Shown: in pieces, positions 20,081 through 29,980 of the stretch
Layout of the letters: every line of letters begins with the position of its first letter
Position numbering within the stretch: the first letter of the stretch is position 1
Source: an uncultured Sphingomonadales bacterium
GTDB lineage: Bacteria > Pseudomonadota > Alphaproteobacteria > Sphingomonadales > Rhodothalassiaceae
Length of the DNA: 64,000 nucleotides
NCBI GenBank assembly: GCA_947499155.1
Contig: CANMND010000002.1
Span: 248,001 to 312,000 of the forward strand
Direction of reading: 5' to 3'
Notes under the pieces: model-generated
The model's database searches: none
Seen by the model: only the letters and a program-made list of their open reading frames with translations
Told to the model about the DNA's origin: nothing
Program-made: the position numbers and the translations under genes

Positions 20081-22276
20081 TTATCCCAAATGACGGAGTC
20101 TGATTCTGAGTCCGATCGACGTACCACGTTCAATATCACGATCCTCGGTAAAGCGCTTTCTGATTCTCAAGCCCAGTTCCAGACATTCGTTCTGGTACAA
20201 CAGGCCGGTCTCATATTCAACGGGGCGTGCGTCACGGCCCAGCCCATGAACAAGACCACCATAGACACGCCAGTTCTCCGTTGCATTGAGTGTCGCGTCA
20301 AAACGGATTTCCTCACGGTTTGTTCGTCCGGCAAATGCCAGATCACGATCGATTCTAAGATAGCCCATGTTGACACGAAAAACATCAGTACCGAATGTGG
20401 ATACGAATTCATGGCGTCTTGGGTCCATGCTGTCCTTGTCCAACTGGAACTGGTAGCTGAAATTGAGCCAGTCCTGAACGCTGAGATCAACGGAACCCAC
20501 AAGATCGGATCGCTTGTCCGCAATTCCTGTCCCTTCGGGGAAGACATCATTAAGCCGGGTCGTGCGATAGGATTGCCCAGCCATTGCAGCAAGTGCAATA
20601 TCAGACATGTCGAGCCTGTAGCGGACACCATAAGTCGCTCTGGATCCACCTTCCCAGGTATCAAAACCCGGCGCACGATTTAAAGAAAACAGATTGGCGG
20701 ATGTAAGTTCAAAAGCGCGGCTGTCTTCATTGGCTATTCCGCGCGGATTTCCGCCTTCAGGAATAGCCGCGATCTGTATAATCGGCTCTATGGTCTGGCT
20801 GGCGGCCCCCATATCTTTTACAAAAGGCCAGGAAGCTGTGGCTGATGCCCGCGCCATGGCTCGGGCTTTTGTGCCGTTCACACCTGCAAAAACCGGATCA
20901 TCGGTGATGTCAGCATCCTGCATGTGGTAAAGATCACTGCGCAAGAAGGCGTCAAATACGATCCGTTGGCCAAGCGAAGTCGTAACAGGGGCCTGCCATT
21001 GGAGGCTTGTAGTGGCCCGTGCCGTGTCTGCACCTGAAAATCGGACCAGTTGCACTGAATTGAAGCGGGCTTCGACAGTGCCGCCCAGAAAGCCTGGGTC
21101 TGTCACATAACTCATCTCAATTGACGGCAAAGCCTGAGCTGTCAGTCCGCCCATGTCCTCCAGGCGCAAGCCACGAAAGCCGATCAGTTCTGCGCTGAGA
21201 TAAGTGCGGTCATAAAAGCCTTCGAGATTGTAGCTGCTGATTAGCGTATCATCGTCGGAAAAGTCGTATAGGCGCAGATAGGTATCATCACTGACCATCT
21301 GGGCCTGATAGGTTGACTGCCATGATTTGCCATGAACAAAGCGCCCTTCAGAAAAGACATGCCCACGAAAGCCGCTATCCGGGATACCGGTAACGCTTTC
21401 CGAAGGCTGGTCACCATAATTGATCGAGCCATCCAACTGGTAAAAACCACTCCCCACATGGTGGCGAAAATTGGCGGCAAGAACTGGCGTTTCCTTGGTG
21501 GTGAGGATTGGCGTGATGGTAGCGTCCATACTGGGAGATAGTGCCAGGTGATAGGGAAGCTCAACCACAATGCCCAGTTCCTGGCGGCTACGAATTTCAG
21601 GCACCAGCAACCCGCTGGCACGTTCAACGCGTGGATCCGGATGAGACAGATAAGGTAACCAAAATACTGGTACACCCAGTATTTCAAAAAAGGCATTGTC
21701 GTAATATAGGCGCTTTTTGTCTTGTCTATGGACGACCTTTAACGCCTTTATTTGCCACAAAGGCTTTTTCTGTGGCTTGTCATCACAGACAGGGCAGGGC
21801 GAAAATACAGCTTCACGCAGTTCGCTGTTTCCATTGTCAAAACGTTCGCCACGATTGGCAGCGACGCGTGATCCATCGCGCAGTATCAGGCGGGCATTTT
21901 CGATCACACCCGCTCGCAGTGTCCCGCTAAGCCTTACACTCGTCGCTTTAAGAACGGTACCGTCAGGATTGGTGATCTTTACACCGCCCTCGGCTTCAGC
22001 AATGCCGGTTATATCATTATAGCGCAGTAACTGGGTTTCCAGCCTATAGCCGTCATGGATCAAAACCACATTACCCCGCGCAATAATTTCATCGCTGTTG
22101 GGATCCACAGAACTCTGGTCTGCATAAAAAACAACTGCATTCCTGTCCTGGTCTGCTTCAATTATGTCGAGGGGAGCATGCTGCTGCTTAACAGGTAAGG
22201 CCTCTTGCTGCGCCAGTGCGATTGGGGCAGTGGTGCATAACAAGGTTGCAAGTATGACGGAACACGGACGGATCAC
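20081..22276 (-). CDS. lptD: LPS-assembly protein LptD
   Basis: Signal peptide; VFYADQSSVDPNSDEIIARGNVVLIHDGYRLETQLLRYND; FFEILGVPVFWLPYLSHPDP; outer-membrane beta-barrel C-terminus. Confidence 0.95.
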   Translation of the reverse strand: MIRPCSVILATLLCTTAPIALAQQEALPVKQQHAPLDIIEADQDRNAVVFYADQSSVDPNSDEIIARGNVVLIHDGYRLETQLLRYNDITGIAEAEGGVKITNPDGTVLKATSVRLSGTLRAGVIENARLILRDGSRVAANRGERFDNGNSELREAVFSPCPVCDDKPQKKPLWQIKALKVVHRQDKKRLYYDNAFFEILGVPVFWLPYLSHPDPRVERASGLLVPEIRSRQELGIVVELPYHLALSPSMDATITPILTTKETPVLAANFRHHVGSGFYQLDGSINYGDQPSESVTGIPDSGFRGHVFSEGRFVHGKSWQSTYQAQMVSDDTYLRLYDFSDDDTLISSYNLEGFYDRTYLSAELIGFRGLRLEDMGGLTAQALPSIEMSYVTDPGFLGGTVEARFNSVQLVRFSGADTARATTSLQWQAPVTTSLGQRIVFDAFLRSDLYHMQDADITDDPVFAGVNGTKARAMARASATASWPFVKDMGAASQTIEPIIQIAAIPEGGNPRGIANEDSRAFELTSANLFSLNRAPGFDTWEGGSRATYGVRYRLDMSDIALAAMAGQSYRTTRLNDVFPEGTGIADKRSDLVGSVDLSVQDWLNFSYQFQLDKDSMDPRRHEFVSTFGTDVFRVNMGYLRIDRDLAFAGRTNREEIRFDATLNATENWRVYGGLVHGLGRDARPVEYETGLLYQNECLELGLRIRKRFTEDRDIERGTSIGLRIRLRHLG

Positions 22277-22529
22277 AGGGTAAACCAGCTTTCATCTAAG
22301 CGTAACCAATAGAGTTTCCTTGATACAGACAGTTGGGGAGTGCCGCAATCAGGGAAGCGCCATTAAAGATGAAATACCCGTACAAAAATATGAATTTGAT
22401 GGGTGAACGATGCGGTTGCCTTTCCATAATGGCCTCATCGTATTATGTAAGAGCTATAATCCTTACAGGCACGGGCGATATCGACCTGCTTGAGGATTCC
22501 TTGTTTCATGATCGTGGAGGCATTTACTT

Positions 22530-24020
22530 ATGCAAATCAGTTTCTCCGCACCGGCGCTGCCCGATGCAGGCACTCTCGTGGTTTTTGCTACAGACCCATT
22601 TACTCTCACAGCACAGGCTCAAATAGCAGACAAAGCAGCCGGTGGTGCCCTGTCTCGTGCGGCAAAGGTAAACCGCTTCAATGGCAAGGCAGGAGAAAGC
22701 ATTACTCTTTTCTTCCCGGATGGACTTGATGTAGAGCGCTTGATTCTGATCGGGCTTGGGGCTGCGGATAAACTGGACAGATCGGTATTGGAGGCCGCGG
22801 GAGCTGGAATTACAAAACAGCTTCTAAGCAGCGGAGCAACCAAAGTAACTGTACTTGCCGACAAGCTGTCCGATAATCTGGACGAAGCAGATCATGCTGT
22901 AGCTCTAGGCGCCGGGCTTTTGTTGCGTAGTTATCGCTTTGATAAATACCGGACCAAAGAGCCTGAATCAAAAAAACCGACACTTAAAAATGCATCCATT
23001 GGAACCAGTGCACATGCTGAAGCGAAAAAGCGCTTCGCCCGTGAAGAGGCCGTAATTTCAGGCGTTTTCCTGACGCGAGACCTGATATCGGAACCGGCCA
23101 ATATCATCCACCCAGAAAGCTTTGCCGACCTTATTACCGGGCTTCAGTCTGATGGGCTGGAAATCACCGTCCTTGGTGAAAAAGAAATGTCCGAACTTGG
23201 GATGGGCGCCTTGTTGGGTGTTGGTCAGGGAAGTACCCGTGAGTCAAAGCTTGCTATCATGCGTTGGAATGGCGGTGGCAAGGATGACAAGCCGCTCGCC
23301 TTCGTTGGCAAAGGGGTGACATTTGATACCGGTGGTATTTCCTTGAAACCTGCTGCCGGAATGGAACAGATGAAATGGGATATGGGCGGCGCGGGAATCG
23401 TTGTTGGCCTGATGAAAGCCCTGGCATCCAGAAAGGCCAAAATTAACGCTGTGGGCGTCGTTGGTCTGGTAGAAAACATGCCCTCAGGCTCAGCGCAAAG
23501 ACCTGGAGATATTGTGACCTCCATGTCCGGCCAGACGATTGAGGTTTTGAATACGGATGCGGAAGGCCGCCTCGTTCTGGCGGATGCGCTTTGGTATACT
23601 CAAAAGACCTTTTCGCCAAAGCTGATGGTTGATCTTGCCACTTTGACCGGCGCTATCATTGTGTCACTGGGCCATGAATATGCAGGTTATTTCACGGACA
23701 AGGAAGATCTCTCAGACCAGCTGTACAGTGCCGGCAAGGCAAGTGGCGACAAGGTATGGCGCATGCCTGTGTCCGATGCTTATGACAAGCTGATTGATTG
23801 CGACATTGCCGACATGAAGAATATCGGCGGCAAGGGCGCGGGTTCAATCACGGCCGCCCAATTTCTAAAGCGTTTCACAAATGGCGTGCCCTGGGCCCAT
23901 ATCGATGTTGCCGGCATGGTCTGGTCAGAGAAGGAAGGTGCGCTGTTTGACAAGGGTGCAACTGGCTTTGGCGTACGCCTGCTGGATCGATTCATCTCAG
24001 GTTCATATGAGTCTGATTGA
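22530..24020 (+). CDS. pepA: leucyl aminopeptidase
   Basis: VGKGVTFDTGGISLKPAAGMEQMKWDMGGAG, NTDAEGRLVLADAL. Confidence 0.96.
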   Translation: MQISFSAPALPDAGTLVVFATDPFTLTAQAQIADKAAGGALSRAAKVNRFNGKAGESITLFFPDGLDVERLILIGLGAADKLDRSVLEAAGAGITKQLLSSGATKVTVLADKLSDNLDEADHAVALGAGLLLRSYRFDKYRTKEPESKKPTLKNASIGTSAHAEAKKRFAREEAVISGVFLTRDLISEPANIIHPESFADLITGLQSDGLEITVLGEKEMSELGMGALLGVGQGSTRESKLAIMRWNGGGKDDKPLAFVGKGVTFDTGGISLKPAAGMEQMKWDMGGAGIVVGLMKALASRKAKINAVGVVGLVENMPSGSAQRPGDIVTSMSGQTIEVLNTDAEGRLVLADALWYTQKTFSPKLMVDLATLTGAIIVSLGHEYAGYFTDKEDLSDQLYSAGKASGDKVWRMPVSDAYDKLIDCDIADMKNIGGKGAGSITAAQFLKRFTNGVPWAHIDVAGMVWSEKEGALFDKGATGFGVRLLDRFISGSYESD

Positions 24021-24036
24021 ATAGAGCCATCTTTTT

Positions 24037-24070
24037 CGGGTGAGGAGTTTTGCTTCTCGCCCGTTCTGTT
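24037..24070 (+). terminator. possible terminator after pepA
   Basis: CGGGTGAGGAG(24037-24047)/CTTCTCGCCCG(24053-24063), 11-bp stem with 2 G-U pairs, then TTCTGTTT. Confidence 0.5.
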
Positions 24071-24134
24071 TCGAATAACACCGTTCGGATGTCAGATTAA
24101 GAGAAGGAAACAAATAAAAAGAAAGAGACGTAAA

Positions 24135-24314
24135 ATGGCTAATGAATTTGATAAAGGCGGGATCGCCCGCCTTGCTCACAGACTGCTGAAGGATCAGGCA
24201 CCACGAGACAAAATAGCAGCCTTGACGCATTTGCGCGGTGCCTTGGGAGTCTATGATTACGGCGGCCACACACTTGTTCATGTGGTTGACCGCTATTTCA
24301 GCAAACCGCATTAA
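24135..24314 (+). CDS. small hypothetical protein (59 aa), absent from the ORF track
   Basis: ATG at 24135 with upstream purine-rich GAAAGAGACG; translates to MANEFDKGGIARLAHRLLKDQAPRDKIAALTHLRGALGVYDYGGHTLVHVVDRYFSKPH*. Confidence 0.55.
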   Translation: MANEFDKGGIARLAHRLLKDQAPRDKIAALTHLRGALGVYDYGGHTLVHVVDRYFSKPH

Positions 24315-24333
24315 CCACTAGCAAACTATCTTG

Positions 24334-24606
24334 TCAGCGATCACCTGTCCGGTGGTCGCTAGCCTTAAGGGCAGGCTCTAGCAGCCGGTGCAGGTGCACC
24401 ACCACATATTTTGTCATAGCATCATCGACATGAGCCTGGCTGATACCGCGCCAGGCCTTTTCGGCTTCCTGATAGTTGGGATAGACACCCACAATATGTA
24501 TATTGTTCAGATCTTCAAACTCTAGACCTTGCGGATCTTTAACCCGTCCACCAAAAACCAGATGCAATAATTGCGTGTTGTCAGTTTTGGATGTCTTGTC
24601 GGACAT
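24334..24606 (-). CDS. DUF4170 domain-containing protein
   Basis: QLLHLVFGGRVKDPQGLEFEDLNNIHIVGVYPNYQEAEKAWRGISQAHVDDAMTKYVVVHLHRLL. Confidence 0.85.
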   Translation of the reverse strand: MSDKTSKTDNTQLLHLVFGGRVKDPQGLEFEDLNNIHIVGVYPNYQEAEKAWRGISQAHVDDAMTKYVVVHLHRLLEPALKASDHRTGDR

Positions 24607-24672
24607 GCTGATTCCTTTCAGGCGAACACTTTTGCGAGGGGCATAGCATGAGTTTCTATCAGAATGAAGCCT

Positions 24673-25746
24673 TCAGACGTGGCCCCATAATCCTTGCGGT
24701 ATGTCTGAGATAATTCCCCGGTCGATCCTGAGCCCTGGCCTGCGATCCTCGGCGAGTAAGAGAGGCCCATCGAGATCAACCCAGCGGGCAAATGAAGCCA
24801 GATGAAGGGCAGGGGCCATGGCAAGCGAACTTGCGACCATACAGCCCACAAACAAATCTAGATGAAGATCTATGGCCTTTGCCGCAACCGTGCATGCAGC
24901 ACTCAATCCGCCGGTTTTATCAAGCTTGAGATTAACCGCCTGATAGCACTGAGCCAAGTCTTCAAGCCTTCGATTGCCCTGAAAAGATTCGTCTGCACAT
25001 AAAGGAACCTTCGAAACAAACGTCCGTAAAACGTCGTCATGTTCTGCTGGCAATGGCTGTTCAATCATTTCAACATGATGTTGTTTAGCCACGGGTGCAA
25101 GACGTTCCAGATCCTCTATTGTCCAAGCTTCATTGGCATCGACAATAAGTCTCGCCTTTGGCACTGCACGACGGACAGCACTCATCCGATCCGCATCTAA
25201 CCTTGCATCACCCAGCTTCAGTTTTAAAAGTGGCATATGCGCGGCTTCTGCTGCATGTGCTGCCATCTGTTCGGGAGAGCCAAGGCTGATTGTAAAAGCC
25301 GTGACTGTCTTCTCTGGTAATGGAAGGCCAATCAGGCGTGCGACAGATGTTTCCTCTTTTCTTGAACGCCAATCCCATAATGCACAATCCAAAGCATTGC
25401 GCGCGGCACCAGCGGGCAACAACTCCATAAGAGAGCTGTGGCAAAGGCCATCCCCAAGATGTTCAGTGAGGCCAGAGACAGCAGCTATACTATCTGCCAC
25501 CGTTTCATCATAACGAGGATAGGGCACGGCCTCTCCGCGGCCAATATGGCCACATCCACTGACTTCAACCAAGATCACCTCGGCTGTGATTTTGGTCCCC
25601 CGTGCGATAGAAAATGGTCGTAAAAGCGCAAAGCTTGTCGCTCTCACCTTAAGTGTCAGGGGAGGGAAGGAATAATCCTCAAATGCAAAAGTCGGGTGAA
25701 TGCTTGATGCTGGCCTTCCGTTCCTGTCTCCATATTGAAAAGGCAT
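24673..25746 (-). CDS. enolase-superfamily dipeptide (Ala-Glu type) epimerase
   Basis: FSIARGTKITAEVILVEV, LIVDANEAWTIEDL, MIEQPLPAEHDD, LCADESFQ, LKLDKTGGLSAA. Confidence 0.9.
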   Translation of the reverse strand: MPFQYGDRNGRPASSIHPTFAFEDYSFPPLTLKVRATSFALLRPFSIARGTKITAEVILVEVSGCGHIGRGEAVPYPRYDETVADSIAAVSGLTEHLGDGLCHSSLMELLPAGAARNALDCALWDWRSRKEETSVARLIGLPLPEKTVTAFTISLGSPEQMAAHAAEAAHMPLLKLKLGDARLDADRMSAVRRAVPKARLIVDANEAWTIEDLERLAPVAKQHHVEMIEQPLPAEHDDVLRTFVSKVPLCADESFQGNRRLEDLAQCYQAVNLKLDKTGGLSAACTVAAKAIDLHLDLFVGCMVASSLAMAPALHLASFARWVDLDGPLLLAEDRRPGLRIDRGIISDIPQGLWGHV

Positions 25747-25760
25747 AGAGAACCAAGATC

Positions 25761-26417
25761 CTAGTTCTGACTTCTACTATCCGCGACATCTGTTCCGCCG
25801 TCGCGCAATGTTGTCAGCAGTCCGTTAAAGCCCCGGCGCTCAATAATTGATGCAAACTCGTCGCGTTGTGTGACTGCAAGGGAAATTCCTTCGACCTTGA
25901 TGTCCACAATCTGGAATTTGCCATTGACCTTGCGTACGCGCCAGTCTGCTGTGATCGGCTCCCCCTTGGGGCGCACGATGTTAGACCGGATAAACAGATC
26001 ACGCTTGCCGGCCGGGGCTGTACCCAGAACCACCAGTTTTTCATTACCATAGTCACCAATACGATTGGCAAAGCTGTTGATGATATAACTGGGAAACAGG
26101 CGCTGATATTCCCGAAGTTGATCAGGGGTCGCTGTTCTCATATGACGGCCAAGAACAAGCTTGGCAATAAAATCAACGTCGAAACCCTCATAAAGGAGGT
26201 CGCGAAATTCCTGCTGGCGTTCTGCTTCGGTTTTTGTGGAATCACTCCAGACTGCAACTGCGTCATTAGACAAGGTATCGATAAATGCGGTTGCACCTTC
26301 TGGGTCTTCAGCTGCTTCTTGTGCATGAGCACTGGTCATGAACAAGCCGATTAGAAGCACTGCAAACGCCATCGACATCATTTTTGGAAAAAGGGTAAAA
26401 CTTCTTTGCTCTGACAT
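25761..26417 (-). CDS. MlaC/Ttg2D family phospholipid-binding ABC transporter protein
   Basis: Internal ATG at 26417 precedes signal peptide; FRDLLYEGFDVDFIAKLVLGRHMRTATPDQLREYQRLFPSYIINSFANRIGDY. Confidence 0.9.
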   Translation of the reverse strand: MSEQRSFTLFPKMMSMAFAVLLIGLFMTSAHAQEAAEDPEGATAFIDTLSNDAVAVWSDSTKTEAERQQEFRDLLYEGFDVDFIAKLVLGRHMRTATPDQLREYQRLFPSYIINSFANRIGDYGNEKLVVLGTAPAGKRDLFIRSNIVRPKGEPITADWRVRKVNGKFQIVDIKVEGISLAVTQRDEFASIIERRGFNGLLTTLRDGGTDVADSRSQN

Positions 26418-26785
26418 ACCATGACCCTTGTTATTGACGTGGCCGGAGATCCGGCATGTGCACATTCTCATATTATTATGCAGCCGCATTGTGGCCCAAA
26501 CGTTATTCACTGTTCGTGTCTTTCCATAATTTGGAGCATATCTTTGCTCGTACGATAGTTGCCGCATCGGCTTCTTGTTATAGTAGGGATGAAGGGAAGT
26601 CCCAATTTGTTTCCCTTTTGCTACAGACAAATTTGAGGGAATCTAAAATTACATCATTAGTAGTCCCGGTTGCTCTGGTTAGTTAATCTGGGGACACAGT
26701 GCCACGGATGCCAGTTCTTGGCAGGTAAATTATGTGAGAACACACGCACTTTCCTTTCAATTCAAGACTCTTCCCTCTCATAAAT

Positions 26786-26815
26786 TGCGGGCTGCCGAAT
26801 GAACTGCAGCCCGCA
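26786..26815 (-). terminator. probable terminator downstream of the symporter gene
   Basis: Perfect TGCGGGCTGC(26786-26795)/GCAGCCCGCA(26806-26815), 10-nt loop, about 60 nt past the stop; weak AU tract on the minus strand. Confidence 0.6.
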
Positions 26816-26871
26816 TAACGATTTGTCAGGTTTTGCTGAACAAGTGATGAATTCAGCTCTGCTGATTCAGC

Positions 26872-28791
26872 TTATTCAGCAGGAGCCTTTTGTCTTTGTG
26901 GTTTCGTTCGTGCGATCTGACCGGATTTGACGCGGGCAAGATAGTCATCCAGCATCTTTTTGACCTCGCCTGACATGATGTAAAGGCCAATCATATTGGG
27001 AAATGCCATGGCAAGGATCATGGAATCTGCAAAGCCCATTACACTGTTAAGCTGCATGGACGATCCGATGATCAGGGTCGCCAAAAAGGCCAATTTAAAC
27101 ACGGTTCCGGCTTTTTTCTTGCTGGTACCCACAAGGAAGACGAAACAGCGTTCTCCATAATAATACCATGTGATGGATGTGGAGAAAGCAAACAGCAAAA
27201 CCGCAATGGACAGAACATAGGGGAACCAGGTGAAGACTGTCGCAAATGCCTTGGATGTGAGTGCAATGCCATCAGACACATCAGCGGTCAGATGCATATC
27301 CGTGATGATAATCACCAAGGATGTCATGGTGCAGATCACGACAGTATCAACGAAAGGCTCAAGCAGGGCGACCATGCCTTCGGCAACGGGTTCCTTGGTC
27401 TTGGCCGCAGAGTGGGCAATAGCGGCAGAACCCACGCCTGCCTCATTGGAGAAACTGGCACGTCTTAAGCCCTGCACCATCACGCCAATAAAGCCACCGG
27501 TAACACCTGTCGGTGAGAAGGCACCTTCGAAAATTGCCGAAAATGCATCGGGGATATGATGCGCATTGGTGATCAGAATTACAAGCGCTGCTCCCACATA
27601 AAGAATGCCCATAAATGGAACAAGGCGCTCTGTAACCTTCGTGATGGACTTAATACCGCCGATAATAACAAGACCGACAGCGACAGCGTACAGGCTACCA
27701 ACGATCCAGGGCTTGCCCTCAAAGAAGCTGCCTTCTCCGAAGATTCCAGGGACCATCACATTCATAAACTGCTGTGTGGACTGGTTGACCTGGAACATAT
27801 TGCCGGCCCCGAATGCACCGCCGATGCATAAAAGCGCAAACATGACGGCCAGTATTTTGCCAAGTTTTCCAAGCCCGCGTTTTTCAAGGCCGCGGGTGAG
27901 ATAATACATCGGACCGCCCGAGACGATCCCATTTTCGTCAATAGTACGATACTTAAGCCCCAGCGTACATTCGGTGAATTTGGATGTCATTCCAAACAGG
28001 CCAGCCAGAACCATCCAGAACGTGGCACCTGCACCACCGATAGAAATTGCAATTGCCACGCCTGCAATATTGCCAAGGCCAACCGTTCCAGAAAGCGCTG
28101 CGGTTAAAGCCTGAAAATGCGTGACTTCGCCGGGATCCGTGGGGTTGTCATACTTTCCGCTGACGATTCGCAGGGACTGGGCGAACCCGCGAAGATTGAT
28201 GAAGCCCATCTTAAACGTGAAAAAGACAGCGCCAAGCAGTAGCCAGAGAACGATAAACGGAAATCCAATGGCGCCATTATCAATATCTCTCACGAATATT
28301 CCGGCAGATACAGGCGTCAAAGATGCTTCAGCAATACTTGGGAGAGAAAGTGCAACATGCGTTCCCATATGTGTGGACTGGAGACCTAATGGCCCAAAGT
28401 CCTGTTCAAGGGCCGACGCAAGGTTTGCTGCAGTTTCGGTTCCATCTGTACCTTTCGCCAGTGACTGATGGCCCGCACAAACAGCACCGTCGCTATCTAT
28501 TTCATAAACGATCGATGTGCCGTTCATGCTCACTGTAAGTAGGTCGCCTTCGGCAATCTGATCGGAATTGAAGCCGATGCTGCCTTTAGACAATTCTCCG
28601 CCACCTCTTACCGGTATCGACATAAAGATAAAGTCGCTTACGGCGTTGGTTGCAGGACTGATGAAATCATCAATTGATTGAGCGAGGGTCTTTTCGGGTA
28701 CACAGACCGCCGTTACCGCAGATAACGCAGATTGTGAAAATCCGATCGCTGTAAACAGAGCCGCAAGTACGGCATAAAAACGTTTTGGCAT
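26872..28791 (-). CDS. alanine/glycine:cation symporter (AGCS) family protein with signal-peptide-like N-terminus and an insertion
   Basis: VTHFQALTAALSGTVGLGNIAGVAIAISIGGAGATFWMVLAGLFGM and SNEAGVGSAAIAHSAAKT are AGCS signatures; 639 aa. Confidence 0.92.
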   Translation of the reverse strand: MPKRFYAVLAALFTAIGFSQSALSAVTAVCVPEKTLAQSIDDFISPATNAVSDFIFMSIPVRGGGELSKGSIGFNSDQIAEGDLLTVSMNGTSIVYEIDSDGAVCAGHQSLAKGTDGTETAANLASALEQDFGPLGLQSTHMGTHVALSLPSIAEASLTPVSAGIFVRDIDNGAIGFPFIVLWLLLGAVFFTFKMGFINLRGFAQSLRIVSGKYDNPTDPGEVTHFQALTAALSGTVGLGNIAGVAIAISIGGAGATFWMVLAGLFGMTSKFTECTLGLKYRTIDENGIVSGGPMYYLTRGLEKRGLGKLGKILAVMFALLCIGGAFGAGNMFQVNQSTQQFMNVMVPGIFGEGSFFEGKPWIVGSLYAVAVGLVIIGGIKSITKVTERLVPFMGILYVGAALVILITNAHHIPDAFSAIFEGAFSPTGVTGGFIGVMVQGLRRASFSNEAGVGSAAIAHSAAKTKEPVAEGMVALLEPFVDTVVICTMTSLVIIITDMHLTADVSDGIALTSKAFATVFTWFPYVLSIAVLLFAFSTSITWYYYGERCFVFLVGTSKKKAGTVFKLAFLATLIIGSSMQLNSVMGFADSMILAMAFPNMIGLYIMSGEVKKMLDDYLARVKSGQIARTKPQRQKAPAE

Positions 28792-29146
28792 GAACTCCTC
28801 GCCTTGTTTAGTGCATTACCCCAGTAGCTGGTCCGCGTCATCGTAGTATCTTTACGCCGGAAGCTTTTCCCTTGGGGGAACGCACTCTTTTCAATTTAGC
28901 GGCGCATGCTAGCTACTTGCCATTATCAGTACAACAGAGCGACCACAAAATCGCCACAAAATTTCCAAACTCCAGAAGGCCACACAACCAACCAGCCGTG
29001 CAATCACAATTTTTTATATTATTCATAAAGAGTCGCTGCTCATTTTTACTCATGACCAGAAACATACACACAATAAACATATGGCAAGACATGCTGTTTT
29101 AAGTGTATGCTGTAATAATCTCTCCAATATGTAGGTGCGAGCCATG

Positions 29147-29902
29147 GGAATGCTCTTTAAAAGTATCGTGCTCGGTGCAGCACTGGGACTTTTGACCCCT
29201 GTGTCGGCTATGGCTCAGGATTCGCGAATTGATGATAGTCTGGCATCACCGGCACGACCCACTGTCGACAAGGTACGTGATGCAACAAGAAAGCCGGCGG
29301 AACTTCTTAAGTTTGCAACGGTCACACCTGGAATGAAGGTTTTTGAATATGCTCCAGGGGGAGGTTGGTATTCAGAAGTGTTGTCACATTATCTGGGAGA
29401 TAAAGGCCATCTGGTCGCTTTTAACGACTCTGCCTTTTCAGCATTTTACAAGGATGAGGCCGATAAACGGTTTGGCGATAACCGATTGGCAAATGTGACC
29501 TATCTGGAAGGCAAGACCGACGAACTCATCCTTGATAATGGTACATTTGACGCGGCCTTGTTCATTCTTGCCTATCATGATCTTTATTTCAGGCCGGACG
29601 GGGCAGGGGCCTTGCCTGACCGTAGTCGTCTTTTAAAAGAAATATACAAGGCATTAAAGCCATCTGGTGTCCTGATCATCGTTGACCATGCGGCACGTCC
29701 TGGGACTGATCCACAAGACACAGGCGCAACTCTTCATCGGATAGACCCGCAGGCAGTCCAGCGAGAGGCGGAGGCCGCAGGATTTATGCTTTCATCAGAG
29801 GCGTCATTTCTGGCCAACCCCGATGATCCGAAAGATCACCCTTTCTGGGAGTTGGAAAAGGGCACAACAGATCGATTTGTTTATCGGTTCACAACCAGAT
29901 GA
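29147..29902 (+). CDS. exported SAM-dependent methyltransferase-like protein
   Basis: Signal peptide LLTPVSAMAQ; PGMKVFEYAPGGGWYSEVLSHYLGDKGHLVAF; ALKPSGVLIIVDHAA. Alternative ATGs at 29135/29144/29150. Confidence 0.82.
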   Translation, partial: GMLFKSIVLGAALGLLTPVSAMAQDSRIDDSLASPARPTVDKVRDATRKPAELLKFATVTPGMKVFEYAPGGGWYSEVLSHYLGDKGHLVAFNDSAFSAFYKDEADKRFGDNRLANVTYLEGKTDELILDNGTFDAALFILAYHDLYFRPDGAGALPDRSRLLKEIYKALKPSGVLIIVDHAARPGTDPQDTGATLHRIDPQAVQREAEAAGFMLSSEASFLANPDDPKDHPFWELEKGTTDRFVYRFTTR

Positions 29903-29927
29903 ATTGGGCATGCTATTTTAATAAATG

Positions 29928-29965
29928 ACCATTGGCGGCGATTAAAAACGAACACCGCCAATGGT
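29928..29965. terminator. stem-loop between convergent genes
   Basis: ACCATTGGCGG(29928-29938)/CCGCCAATGGT(29955-29965) perfect 11-bp stem. Confidence 0.65.
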
Positions 29966-29980
29966 CTGGATGCTTTCCCG

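Noticed and set aside
22333-22626. 97-aa plus-strand ORF between lptD and pepA, considered as a permease remnant
   Set aside because: Overlaps the pepA start in another frame and has no TM or LptF/G-like sequence
26690-26715. GGGGACACAGTGCC segment resembling sequence near REP/transposase elements
   Set aside because: Single copy, no inverted partner and no transposase nearby
29041-29134. AT-rich leader of the exported methyltransferase considered as an RNA element
   Set aside because: No stable symmetric stem found by eye; likely an ordinary promoter region
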